A stretch of DNA of 64,000 bases from Candidatus Bathyarchaeota archaeon (lineage in GTDB: Archaea > Thermoproteota > Bathyarchaeia > Bathyarchaeales > Bathycorpusculaceae): assembly GCA_018396705.1 (NCBI GenBank), contig JAGTQZ010000006.1, positions 142,059 to 206,058 on the forward strand, read 5' to 3'. The notes under the pieces were generated by a model. The model searched no databases. It saw nothing but the letters and a program-made list of their open reading frames with translations, and had not been told where the DNA came from. Positions 8,174 to 17,071 of the stretch are shown one piece after another. Each line of letters starts with the position of its first letter. Position 1 is the stretch's first letter. The translations under genes were made by a program, and so were the position numbers.

Positions 8174-9748
8174 TCATCTGAAAGAAAGAACTTTTACGTC
8201 AAAAGTTTGTAAGTTCACCACCGGAACTAAACTAGTTGTGGGTACTAGGCCTAGCCTACGCATATAGTCTGTCTGCTCTTGCCAGCATCCTGAATTAACA
8301 ACTAAGACACCTCGATAATTTATATAGCTGACAGTGTGGATGTGTCCGGCATGAAAGACGTCTGGAACACGTTCTATCACCAAGTAATCTTTAGTTTCGG
8401 GTGACAATGGGTTTTTTCCTCCATAAACGGGAGCTAAATGGCGGCTTTGCAAAAGCAAGGTCATTGCTTTTTCCGGGTGTGTGTAGTCCATTCCTGGAAC
8501 TGTTGAAACCACGTCGTCAAGGCTTCGCCCATGATACAAAAGGACTTCAACTTTGTGAAGGCTTATAGTGCAAGGATTTCCCACAGAGTAAACACTTCTC
8601 GATTCTCTCAACGGTTCTAGAAAGGCGTCAGAAATTGGTGGTTGAGGCAGAGCTTTCCTCGAGGCATCATGGTTTCCTGGGATTATCACCACTTCAATGT
8701 AATCAGGTATTTGCTCAATAAACTCGGCAGCCAACTTATATTGTCCATAAATGTCTTTTATGGCTAACTCCTTAACCTGATTGGGGTACACTCCTATGCC
8801 ATCAACAATGTCGCCGGCAATCAAAACGTATTTCACGTGACTAGCTATTTCTCGCATTTCTTTATTCCCATATTTGCCATTAAGCCACAGGACAAACCTG
8901 TTGAAGGCTTCTTTTTGAAACTTCACGCTGCCTACATGCATGTCCGATGTGAGAACGGCGTAAACTGGGAACTGAGCCTTGTTTTGAGTTTTTGGGGCTA
9001 TGTCCGGCAAAATGATATCGTCAACGATAAGTAATTCTCCACGAGTTTTTGTAACACTCAAACATACAACTTGATCCAGTAGAAGCGTTCTCGCCTTATT
9101 TATGAGGTCGGTGGACGCGTTTTGTGGGACAAGCACCGTGGCGCTTGCTTGCAAATCTTCAATAGTTAGAATGATCTTCTGTTTGACCTCCCTTTTCTCG
9201 GTGATCATGCCGATAACTTTGAGCTTTGTATTTGGCGCAGCTTTCAAAGCATCAATAACTGAAGCTGCTCCTCTGACATCTATTCTTTGGCGAAGCAGCT
9301 TTTCAATCCGTTTGAATCTATCGCGAAAGTATGTTAGGTAATCTTCCATATTGCCGCTTGAGCTTAACCTGCTACCTGGATCGTCGATTATGTTGATGTC
9401 CGCTTCCACCTCCTTTGCATAAGGACGGAAGGTTTGCTTTCCTCCGAAAATTTGCTTATTTTGTTCAGATTCTGCAAGAGGCGGTTTTATAAGCTCCAAA
9501 ACAGGCTGAAGAACTTCTTCTTTTGCCGGTTCCGGCTTTTCAACAAACTCCTCTAGGATTTTCCTCCCAATAAATATCGGTTTATCCTTAAGAGTGTTTA
9601 TTCGCTCTAACGCTTTGCTTACAAGTTCCACAGGATCTTCGGTGGTGGCTATCATGCATAAAAAGTCGAAGGCTTCTTTGTTAAGCTGGTAACCCGCAGC
9701 TATCGTTACCTCAACTGCCTTTTGAAGCCTTTGGAGAGCATTACTCAT
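8174..9748 (-). CDS. polB: DNA polymerase D small subunit (DP1), 3'-5' exonuclease
   Basis: A 524-residue protein. A linker with many charged residues precedes an OB fold (about 175-245), then a calcineurin-like phosphoesterase domain: SDMHVGS 268-274, GDIVDG 312-317, GNHD 358-361, then LYHGRS and HAGHIH near the C-terminus. All metal-binding residues expected for the active Mre11-like proofreading nuclease of archaeal DP1 are present. A GTG at 9769 would add seven residues, but ATG 9748 overlaps the upstream stop as ATGA and has GGTGG before it, so it is chosen. Its partner DP2 is at the left window edge. Confidence 0.94.
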   Translation of the reverse strand: MSNALQRLQKAVEVTIAAGYQLNKEAFDFLCMIATTEDPVELVSKALERINTLKDKPIFIGRKILEEFVEKPEPAKEEVLQPVLELIKPPLAESEQNKQIFGGKQTFRPYAKEVEADINIIDDPGSRLSSSGNMEDYLTYFRDRFKRIEKLLRQRIDVRGAASVIDALKAAPNTKLKVIGMITEKREVKQKIILTIEDLQASATVLVPQNASTDLINKARTLLLDQVVCLSVTKTRGELLIVDDIILPDIAPKTQNKAQFPVYAVLTSDMHVGSVKFQKEAFNRFVLWLNGKYGNKEMREIASHVKYVLIAGDIVDGIGVYPNQVKELAIKDIYGQYKLAAEFIEQIPDYIEVVIIPGNHDASRKALPQPPISDAFLEPLRESRSVYSVGNPCTISLHKVEVLLYHGRSLDDVVSTVPGMDYTHPEKAMTLLLQSRHLAPVYGGKNPLSPETKDYLVIERVPDVFHAGHIHTVSYINYRGVLVVNSGCWQEQTDYMRRLGLVPTTSLVPVVNLQTFDVKVLSFR

Positions 9749-10341
9749 AGTTTTATTTCCCACCAGCACCTCTTTTTTGGTATTACGATGAACCCATCGT
9801 CCTGATCACCTACAGTTTCTGTTTGTCCTTGTATATGGAGGTACGCTGTTAAAGCAGCGGTTACCGCGTCTAACTCGTGAGACGTAAGTGTTCGCATTTT
9901 TATAGAACCCTTTAACCCTATTCTTTTGAATATTTCCTGTATTATGTTCCAGTCTTTTGTAGGTATACTTAAGGCCTTTCTTGTTGATGTCGGGTGCACT
10001 TCAATGGTTTTTAGGCCCTTCTCCATTATTAACTTATTCAGTCTCTCAGCGCGGAGGGTAAGGGCTTTCATGGCTGATAACCCCGGTGGAAAAACGCGGT
10101 AGCCTTTTTGAATGAGTTCTTTGTCCGCTTTTCTTAACGCTCCTTTTTTAGGGAGTTTAAGCGGAGCGTCTATTGCTACAATTACTGGTTTAACATGCAG
10201 TATTTTGTCGAGAATTTCTTTGTCCGTGTAAATTAAACAGGTTTCAACAGTTCCTTGTTTCCAAATAGCGAATCCCGTGGGGTTTTCTTCTTTGCCAGCT
10301 AAGTCTATACCGGTTATAATTTCATCTTTCAATTTTGACAT
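9745..10341 (-). CDS. DUF429 family protein, predicted RNase H-like nuclease
   Basis: A 198-residue protein starting GIDLAGKEENPTGFAIW (11-27), the acidic N-terminal signature of DUF429, a family predicted to have an RNase H fold. A second conserved block IVAIDAPLKLP and a third LDAVTAALTAYL follow. It is translationally coupled to the PolD small subunit through an ATGA overlap, so a link to replication or DNA metabolism is plausible but not shown. It is divergent from the PhoU-like gene; the shared 74 bp promoter region is A/T-rich. Confidence 0.8.
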   Translation of the reverse strand: MSKLKDEIITGIDLAGKEENPTGFAIWKQGTVETCLIYTDKEILDKILHVKPVIVAIDAPLKLPKKGALRKADKELIQKGYRVFPPGLSAMKALTLRAERLNKLIMEKGLKTIEVHPTSTRKALSIPTKDWNIIQEIFKRIGLKGSIKMRTLTSHELDAVTAALTAYLHIQGQTETVGDQDDGFIVIPKKRCWWEIKL

Positions 10342-10415
10342 TTTTCGTCTAAATTTATATAGTTTTATATTGTTTTAGATTTGCTGGTATTTGGCTTCAA
10401 AATATGGTGGTTTGA

Positions 10416-11402
10416 GTGGGGACTCTACGCAAACTTCAACGAACTCCAAGCGGCACTTTTTTCGTTTGTTTGCCTAAAGATTGGGCTGAGCGTTATGGAC
10501 TCAGACGGGGCGCTGTCGTGGCTGTAAGCGAAACCAGTGATGGTAAACTTCTCATAGATCCTGAATATGACGTTGCGCCTTCTCCACGCACCATAACTTT
10601 AAAACCTGGACCATTTTTAAGCCGCGAAATCGTCGGAAGGTATCTGTTGGGATTTGACATTATTCGAGTAGAGGCAAAGGAAAGCATTAGCTTCGACACG
10701 CGGGAAATAGTCAAGAAAACTGTTAGCCGTTTAATTGGATTAGAGATTGTTGAAGAGGATTACTCTAAGATTGTCCTTCAATGTTTGCTTGAACCTTCAA
10801 GTTTCCCACCTGAGAAAATTTTGCGAAGGGGGTATGCCATCGCCGCAGGCATGCATAGAGATGTCGTTAACGCATTGGTAAACGGAGATGTGCACATGGC
10901 AAAAAGCGTTATTGCAAGAGACGAAGAGGTAAACCGCCTATATTTTCTCCTTGTCAGAATTTTGAGAACGATAATTCAGAATCCAAGCTTAAGCGAGAAG
11001 CTTGGAGTTCAACCCATCGAATGTTTGGATTATCGCTTGGCTGCCAGCCTTGTTGAAGCTATTGGAGACGAATGTGTCCGTACAGCATTTAAGGTTGTAG
11101 AATTAAAAGGAGTCAAGCTAACCGATGCTTTCAAAAAATTGATCGTGGAGTTTCACACGTTGCTTTTCGAAGCACATGAGAATGCGTTAAAGGCGTTTTT
11201 TGAAGGTGATGTAGCGTTAGCCGAAGGAGTTCGAAACTTCAGGGAGAAACTCGAAAAAGCCTTAACTGCAGTTGAGAAAAGTGCAAAAGAGCAAAGTCTT
11301 GAAGCGATGCCTCATATTCTGGCGGCTGTTTCAACATTGCATCAAATTTATGCACATAGCGTGGACATAGCAGACTTGGTTATGCCAAAGAAACTTCAAT
11401 AA
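10416..11402 (+). CDS. PhoU-like regulator with N-terminal AbrB/SpoVT DNA-binding domain
   Basis: A 328-residue protein. Residues 1-45 (RKLQRTPSGTFFVCLPKDWAERYGLRRG) form an AbrB/SpoVT swapped-hairpin DNA-binding domain, and the rest consists of two three-helix PhoU repeats (about 115-325). This fusion is common in archaea and is taken as a phosphate-responsive transcription regulator. Start is GTG 10416 with GGTGG upstream. A second PhoU-family protein (DUF47) is at 22795-23466, but no Pst transporter lies in the window. Confidence 0.85.
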   Translation: MGTLRKLQRTPSGTFFVCLPKDWAERYGLRRGAVVAVSETSDGKLLIDPEYDVAPSPRTITLKPGPFLSREIVGRYLLGFDIIRVEAKESISFDTREIVKKTVSRLIGLEIVEEDYSKIVLQCLLEPSSFPPEKILRRGYAIAAGMHRDVVNALVNGDVHMAKSVIARDEEVNRLYFLLVRILRTIIQNPSLSEKLGVQPIECLDYRLAASLVEAIGDECVRTAFKVVELKGVKLTDAFKKLIVEFHTLLFEAHENALKAFFEGDVALAEGVRNFREKLEKALTAVEKSAKEQSLEAMPHILAAVSTLHQIYAHSVDIADLVMPKKLQ

Positions 11403-11751
11403 TGGCAGTGAAAGAATGCACCGAGCAAACACTGAAAAACAGCATTATATTGCTTGCAAGAGAGAAGATCTTTTATGTCGGACAAAGCCGCATAACTAAA
11501 GCGCAAACAGACAATATCTTAACAATGTCGCAGAGGGCTGGAGTGCTTAGCTTTTTACATCGGCTAATCTCTATGGGGTTAAGGGCGCTATATGCGCGGT
11601 TTATGCTAATAAGTATACCGGAGAATTTAAGCCTGGTGAAGGCGAAGGAGGCGCTATTAAAGTTGCTAGCAAAGCGATGAAAATCTTACATGAATGGGAC
11701 GGAAAACGTGCTAAAGATAAAAGTCGCTTTATCCGTTGCTTATCCACGTAA
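11402..11751 (+). pseudogene. frameshifted small gene after phoU-like gene
   Basis: ATG overlaps the stop of the PhoU-like gene (TAATG). The first frame reads about 59 sensible residues to SFLHRLISMG and then becomes unconvincing and stops at 11680. Shifting one base at the GGGG run (11575-11578) opens a better frame, GVKGAICAVYANKYTGEFKP then KVASKAMKILHEWDGK, to a stop at 11749-11751. One extra G would give a continuous 116-residue protein. It may be a real frameshift, a sequencing or assembly error in a homopolymer, or programmed. Product not recognised. Confidence 0.5.
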
Positions 11752-11786
11752 ACCCTTTAAGGAAATGGGTATGTTTCTGAATTTAG

Positions 11787-11909
11787 GCCGGGGTGGCGGA
11801 GCGGTTAACGCGCTGGCCTCGAGATCCGCTTAACGGCCTAAGGGGGCTCTGACAAGGAAGCCAGTGGGCCTTTGGGCTCGCAGGGGTTCGAATCCCCTCC
11901 CCGGCGCCA
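11787..11909 (+). tRNA. tRNA-Ser (CGA) with intron, CCA encoded
   Basis: Acceptor GCCGGGG pairs with CCCCGGC, followed by discriminator G and an encoded CCA (11907-11909). D arm GCG/CGC, anticodon stem CTGGC/GCCAG, loop CT-CGA-G/A, a five-pair variable arm GGGCC/GGCTC and T arm AGGGG-TTCGAAT-CCCCT are all present. The long variable arm and anticodon CGA identify serine. A 35 nt intron (about 11824-11858) interrupts the loop after position 37, the usual archaeal site; it would be removed by the splicing endonuclease encoded at 22231-22788. Exact intron ends are uncertain by a few bases. Confidence 0.9.
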
Positions 11910-12047
11910 GTTTGGTTGTGTGTAGTTGTATTTGTGTTTGTTTCTGTTTTATGAATACACAAGCTCTCCTTATATTTTGACAGTAAATTTAATATGGAGG
12001 GGGTTTACTTTCAGTCGGTTTGTAAATAGGGAAGGCTGAGGTTTACC

Positions 12048-14114
12048 ATGGAATGGTTTTATCTTGCACCAATAGCCGGTTTGGCCTCTGTGGGTTTAGC
12101 AAGCTACCTATATAAGTATGTTACGAGTCAGGAAAGCGGTACTGAGAGGATGCGAGAGATTGCAGGAGCCATAAAAGAGGGCGCCAAGGCTTATCTTAGA
12201 AGGCAGAACATCACCTTGGCAGTCTTTGTCGTCGTGATGGCTGTCATTCTTGGAGTGCTTTACACTTTCTACGCATTTCGTGAAGGGGATCCTCTGGGCG
12301 TATATCGCGGCGTAAGCATGGCCGTGGCTTACGTTTTCGGTTCAATTTGTACAACAGCGGCTGCTTATGTTGGGATGATGGCGGCCGTTGAAGCAAACGT
12401 TAGAACGGCGAATGCTGCAAAACAAGGACTGAAAAAGGCTTTTCCAGTAGCTTTTTACGGCGGCACTGTTATGGGCTTGTTTATTGTTGGTTTGGCCCTT
12501 CTTGGAATAAGTTTTCTTTACTACGTTTTTAACGTTATATTGGGATGGAGTGAAATTAAGGCGTCTAACATTGTTTTGGGTTTTAGCTTTGGAGCCAGCG
12601 CCTTGGCGCTTTTCGCTAAGGCAGGCGGCGGCATTTACACAAAAACTGCCGATATAAGCGCCGACCTTGTTGGAAAGGTGGAACTAGGCATCCCAGAGGA
12701 TGATCCTAGGAATCCTGCCGTAATTGCTGACAATGTTGGGGACAATGTAGGCGATGTAGCTGGAATGGGCGCCGACTTGGTTGACTCCTACATAGCCAGC
12801 ATTGTTGCTGCAATGATAATTGGCGCAGAAATTGGCAACTCGCTGCTAATTACGCTGCCCTTAATCGTTGCTGCAATAGGCTTATTTGCCTCAATAATAG
12901 GCGCCTTCATTGTTAAACTCAGCATTAAAGGAAATCCCGGAGCAGCACTTAATAGAGGCTCCTTTTCAACATGGATAATTTTCGCCGCATTCCTTTTCGC
13001 ACTAACGTATTCCTATGGATTGGGCAACAGTTGGCCCGGAGTTTTTCTACCAACGGTTGCAGGCCTCATTGCTGGGGTTATCATTGGGATAACCTCTGAC
13101 TACTTCACTTCTATAGACCGAGTACCTGCCCAAAAAGTGGCCCGCGCATCAACAACTGGAGCAGCCATAAACATACTTACTGGCTTTTCTTACGGAATAG
13201 TTAGCATTGTTCCACCGATAATCGGCATATGCGCCGCAACTTTGGCGGCATGGTACTTGGCAGATGCGTTCGGAGTGAGCCCCTTCTATGGCATCGCTAT
13301 ATCTGCTGTTGGAATGCTTGCTACCGTAGGAATGACTATTTCAGCAGACGCTTATGGGCCAGTGTCTGACAACGCGAAAGGTATAGCTGAGCAATCCGGG
13401 CTAGGCGAAGAGGTTATTGAAATTGCGGATAGACTTGACGCTGCGGGCAACACTACCAAGGCCATAACGAAAGGCTTTGCCATAGGCGCGGCAGCTTTAA
13501 CGGTTCTGGCGCTTTTTGGAGCCTATGCCCACCTTGTTGATATAACCGCCTTGGATCTAATGAAGCCCGAAGTGGTGGCTGGAGTCTTCCTAGGCGGCAT
13601 GATGCCTCCGCTACTCTCAGCGCTGCTGATTTTAGCTGTTGGCAGAAATGCTGAGAGAATGGTGGAAGAAGTTAGACGTCAGTTTAAAGAGATCCCAGGG
13701 CTTATGGAGGGCAAAGCGAAACCGGATTATGCCAAATGCGTAGACATCGCCACGAAAGGCGCCCTTAAAGAGCTCATGCTGCCATGTATATTAGCCATAA
13801 TTGTTCCAATTTTGACTATGATGGTATTGGGCAAAGAAGCTCTAGCTGGATTCCTAGCCGGAAGCATTGTGACTGGCATAATTTTCGCCTTGTTCATGGC
13901 TAATGCGGGTGGCCTCTGGGACAATGCCAAAAAATACATCGAGTCTGGCGCACATGGCGGGAAAGGCTCGGAAGCCCATAAGGCAGCTGTGACCGGCGAC
14001 ACAGTTGGAGATCCTTTCAAGGACACCGCTGGGCCGTCACTCAACACGATGATTACGGTAATGTCGCTAGTAGCCGAAGTTTTTGCTCCGCTGATCGTCT
14101 TGTTAATTGCTTAA
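12048..14114 (+). CDS. hppA: membrane-bound H+-translocating pyrophosphatase, K+-independent
   Basis: A 688-residue protein with about 16 membrane helices that couples hydrolysis of pyrophosphate to proton export. Substrate-binding motifs are intact: GGGIYTKTAD (193-202), DDPRNP (218-223), DNVGDNVGD (228-236) and DNAKG near 441-445. Residue 471 in GNTTKA is lysine, the marker of K+-independent H+ pumps (K+-dependent enzymes have alanine). GGAGGG and GGCTGAGG lie before ATG 12048. A second, different paralogue is at 53323-55296. Confidence 0.96.
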   Translation: MEWFYLAPIAGLASVGLASYLYKYVTSQESGTERMREIAGAIKEGAKAYLRRQNITLAVFVVVMAVILGVLYTFYAFREGDPLGVYRGVSMAVAYVFGSICTTAAAYVGMMAAVEANVRTANAAKQGLKKAFPVAFYGGTVMGLFIVGLALLGISFLYYVFNVILGWSEIKASNIVLGFSFGASALALFAKAGGGIYTKTADISADLVGKVELGIPEDDPRNPAVIADNVGDNVGDVAGMGADLVDSYIASIVAAMIIGAEIGNSLLITLPLIVAAIGLFASIIGAFIVKLSIKGNPGAALNRGSFSTWIIFAAFLFALTYSYGLGNSWPGVFLPTVAGLIAGVIIGITSDYFTSIDRVPAQKVARASTTGAAINILTGFSYGIVSIVPPIIGICAATLAAWYLADAFGVSPFYGIAISAVGMLATVGMTISADAYGPVSDNAKGIAEQSGLGEEVIEIADRLDAAGNTTKAITKGFAIGAAALTVLALFGAYAHLVDITALDLMKPEVVAGVFLGGMMPPLLSALLILAVGRNAERMVEEVRRQFKEIPGLMEGKAKPDYAKCVDIATKGALKELMLPCILAIIVPILTMMVLGKEALAGFLAGSIVTGIIFALFMANAGGLWDNAKKYIESGAHGGKGSEAHKAAVTGDTVGDPFKDTAGPSLNTMITVMSLVAEVFAPLIVLLIA

Positions 14115-14170
14115 ACTCCCTTTCTTTTTATGATAAATTGCCTTCAGGAAAGCTTGAGGGAATAGAGAAT

Positions 14171-14178
14171 TTTATAAA
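14171..14178 (+). promoter_or_regulatory. TATA box of the Ca2+-ATPase gene
   Basis: TTTATAAA 53-60 bp upstream of ATG 14231 predicts transcription start near 14200. This rules out an in-frame TTG at 14138 and favours ATG 14231 (or 14210). Confidence 0.5.
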
Positions 14179-14230
14179 CAAGTTGCCGTATGAGTCTTTT
14201 AATCTCTGCATGTCTAGAAGAGGCGTTCAA

Positions 14231-17056
14231 ATGTCAAAGCCTTGGCATGCTTTAGAAGCTGATGCAATCCTAAAGGAGTTTGAAGTTTCCCGTGAAGGCT
14301 TATCTTCCCAAGAAGCCCTTGAAAGGCTTAAAAAGTATGGCCCTAACGAAATAAGGAAGGTTAAGCGGCGAACCGCTCTTCAGATGTTTTTAGACGAATT
14401 CAAAGATATATTCATTCTACTTTTGATCGCCGCGACAATTTTCTCTGCTATCATCGGGTATTGGGAGATGGTTCATGGCGGAGAGTTTATGGAGGCATTT
14501 GCTGATACAATAACTATAAGCGCCATAGTCTTCTTGTGTGCTGTAACTGGTTTTGTTCAAGAATATAGGGCGGAGAAAGCTGTTGAAGCCCTTAAAAAGT
14601 TGGCTGCTCCAAAGGCCCGAGTGATTAGAGACGGGAAAGAAGTCATTATTCCGGCAAGCGAGGTTGTGCCCGGCGATATTCTGGCATTAGAAGAGGGTGA
14701 TCATATACCTGCTGATGCTCGCCTCATAGAGGTTGTAGAGCTCAAGACAAATGAGGCGGTTCTTACCGGCGAATCTGTGCCCGTTAACAAAGAATTAGCC
14801 GTCCTACCTGAAGACACACCGATATCTGAGAGACGAAACATGGTTTTCTCCGCCACCCATGTTGTTTACGGCCGCGGCAAAGCTGTTGTTGTAACAACAG
14901 GTATGAACACAGAGTTTGGTAAAATTGCTGAAATGGTGCAGACCGCTGAGGAGGAAGAAACACCCTTACAGAAGAAGCTGGATAGATTTGCAAGTAAAAT
15001 TGCGAAAGTTGTAATTGCTGTTTGTGTTTTAATATTTGCCCTTGAAGCCTTCGAAGTAATAATGAGGATGCACTTCGAGGCTGAAGGTTTTATTCAAGCT
15101 TTTATGTCTTCAATTTCTTTGGCGATCTCCGCTGTTCCGGAAGGCTTACCTGCAATAGTTACCATTGCATTGGCTCTGGGTGCACGAGAATTTGCAAAGT
15201 GCAATGCTATTGTTAGGAAGTTATCAGCTGCCGAAAGCCTTGGAGCGGTGACTGTTATCTGTTCAGACAAAACTGGGACAATAACTAAGGGTGAGATGAC
15301 TGTCCGCGAATTATATGTCGACGGGAAACTTGTAGAAGTGACGGGCGTCGGCTATGAACCAAAGGGAGAATTTCGTATAGGTGAAGATTCCGTAAAGCCT
15401 GAAAAAAGTCTTGAGCTACTATTGCGGATAGGCGCTTTGTGCAACAACGCCAGCCTGAGACGAAACGAGCAAAACAACAATTGGGAAATTTTTGGAGATC
15501 CAACGGAAGGTGCGCTTGTTGTTGCGGCTGCCAAAGCTGGGCTTCAGAAAGAAGTTTTGGAACAAACGTTTCCACGAGTCGGCGAAATCCCGTTTACCTC
15601 CGAAAGGAAACGCATGACTACGATTCACAAAACCCCAGACGGTGAGGTACATGCCTACATGAAAGGGGCTCCGGAAATAGTTCTTGAAACATGCACCTAC
15701 ATACTAGAGGGTGATAAAGAGAAGAAACTCACTGCAGAGAAAAGAAAGAAGATTTTGGAAATCAATGAGCAATTGGCCAGCCGTGCTTTACGAGTTCTTG
15801 CAATGGCATATCGTCGTCTGCCAGCAACTCTGGAGAAGCATGATGCTGACACTGTTGAAAATGAAATGGTTTTCGTCGGTCTGCAAGGTATGATTGATCC
15901 TCCCAGAGAAGAAGCAATAGAAGCCAATAAGAAATGCCAGAAAGCAGGCATAAAAACGGTTATGATAACAGGCGATCACAAACTAACTGCTGTGGCGGTT
16001 GCGAAAGAAGTTGGGATATATAATGAAGGCGACCTCGTTCTAACAGGCGCTGAAATGGATACAATGGGCGACGAAGAATTCGAAGAAATTGTTGAAAAAG
16101 TAACAGTGTATGCAAGGGTTTCTCCGGAACATAAACTCAGAATTGTTAACGCATTAAAAAAGAAAGGTCACATAGTGGCGATGACCGGTGATGGCGTTAA
16201 TGATGCACCGGCAGTGAAAGCAGCCGACGTGGGCGTTGCCATGGGCATAAGTGGAACAGACGTCACAAGGGAGGCTGCAGATCTAGTCTTAGTGGATGAC
16301 AACTTTGCAACTATTGTCAAAGCTGTAGAACAGGGCAGGGTAATCTACGATAACATACGCAAATATGCACGTTTCCTTTTGGCATGCAACTTTGATGAAT
16401 TGTTGGTAATAGGGACGTTTGCAATCCTTGGTGGAATATTCTCGCCTGAACTATTTCCGCTTCCGCTTTTGCCAGCTATGATACTGTGGATAAACCTTGT
16501 GACTGATGGGGCTCCGGCTGTGGCTCTTGCCACAGACCCTCCAGATGTTGATGTCATGGATCGGCCTCCGCGCAAACCTGAAGAAGGGATTCTCCATGGG
16601 ATGGGTGCCTTTATCATAGCATCCTTCCTACTTCAAGCAGCTGGCACTTTCTTAGTGTTCTGTCTAGAGTACTATGTTTGGCCATCTCACCCGTGGATTC
16701 GTCCAGATGGAACTATTGATGAGGTTGCTAGGCAACTAACCTACAGAGAAGCTACCACGACCGCTTTTGTGCAGGCTGCCATGTTTGAACTCTTTGTCGT
16801 ATGGAACTGTCGTTCAGAAAAGCGAAGCGTGTGGAGAATGGGCAGAAAAGCCTTTGAAAACAAATTTTTCGTCATAGCTGACTTGGCGTCAGTTGCATTA
16901 ACCCTCGGAATAGCTTTCATACCAATAACGCAGCAATTGTTCCACTTAACTACTCTCAGCTTAAGAGATCTTGCGTATGTAATAGGCGTGGCCAGCTGGG
17001 GCCTCTTTGTGTTCCCAGAAATATTCATGGGCCGGAAAGTTTGGAAATGGCAATAA
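14231..17056 (+). CDS. P-type Ca2+-transporting ATPase (P2A, SERCA-like)
   Basis: A 941-residue P2-type ATPase with the N-terminal cation ATPase domain, ten predicted membrane helices and all catalytic motifs: TGES at 179-182, PEGLP in helix M4 at 303-307, phosphorylated D346 in DKTGT, KGAPE, TGDH and TGDGVNDAP. PEGLP in M4 and NLVTDG in M6 supply Ca2+ ligands in SERCA-type pumps, which supports Ca2+ specificity. Start is ATG 14231 with GAGG upstream; upstream in-frame TTG and ATG codons precede or sit close to the TATA box. It follows H+-PPase by 116 bp but with its own promoter. Confidence 0.93.
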   Translation: MSKPWHALEADAILKEFEVSREGLSSQEALERLKKYGPNEIRKVKRRTALQMFLDEFKDIFILLLIAATIFSAIIGYWEMVHGGEFMEAFADTITISAIVFLCAVTGFVQEYRAEKAVEALKKLAAPKARVIRDGKEVIIPASEVVPGDILALEEGDHIPADARLIEVVELKTNEAVLTGESVPVNKELAVLPEDTPISERRNMVFSATHVVYGRGKAVVVTTGMNTEFGKIAEMVQTAEEEETPLQKKLDRFASKIAKVVIAVCVLIFALEAFEVIMRMHFEAEGFIQAFMSSISLAISAVPEGLPAIVTIALALGAREFAKCNAIVRKLSAAESLGAVTVICSDKTGTITKGEMTVRELYVDGKLVEVTGVGYEPKGEFRIGEDSVKPEKSLELLLRIGALCNNASLRRNEQNNNWEIFGDPTEGALVVAAAKAGLQKEVLEQTFPRVGEIPFTSERKRMTTIHKTPDGEVHAYMKGAPEIVLETCTYILEGDKEKKLTAEKRKKILEINEQLASRALRVLAMAYRRLPATLEKHDADTVENEMVFVGLQGMIDPPREEAIEANKKCQKAGIKTVMITGDHKLTAVAVAKEVGIYNEGDLVLTGAEMDTMGDEEFEEIVEKVTVYARVSPEHKLRIVNALKKKGHIVAMTGDGVNDAPAVKAADVGVAMGISGTDVTREAADLVLVDDNFATIVKAVEQGRVIYDNIRKYARFLLACNFDELLVIGTFAILGGIFSPELFPLPLLPAMILWINLVTDGAPAVALATDPPDVDVMDRPPRKPEEGILHGMGAFIIASFLLQAAGTFLVFCLEYYVWPSHPWIRPDGTIDEVARQLTYREATTTAFVQAAMFELFVVWNCRSEKRSVWRMGRKAFENKFFVIADLASVALTLGIAFIPITQQLFHLTTLSLRDLAYVIGVASWGLFVFPEIFMGRKVWKWQ

Positions 17057-17071
17057 GGTGCGCTTAGGGCC

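Noticed and set aside
11787..11909. Reading the tRNA as leucine because of its long variable arm
   Set aside because: U33 precedes CGA, and acceptor GCCGGGG is typical of archaeal tRNA-Ser rather than tRNA-Leu (GCGGGGG).
14138..14230. A TTG start giving a longer Ca2+-ATPase
   Set aside because: A TATA box (14171-14178) lies downstream of that codon, and alignment of the first residues with P2 ATPases begins at MSKPWHALEAD.
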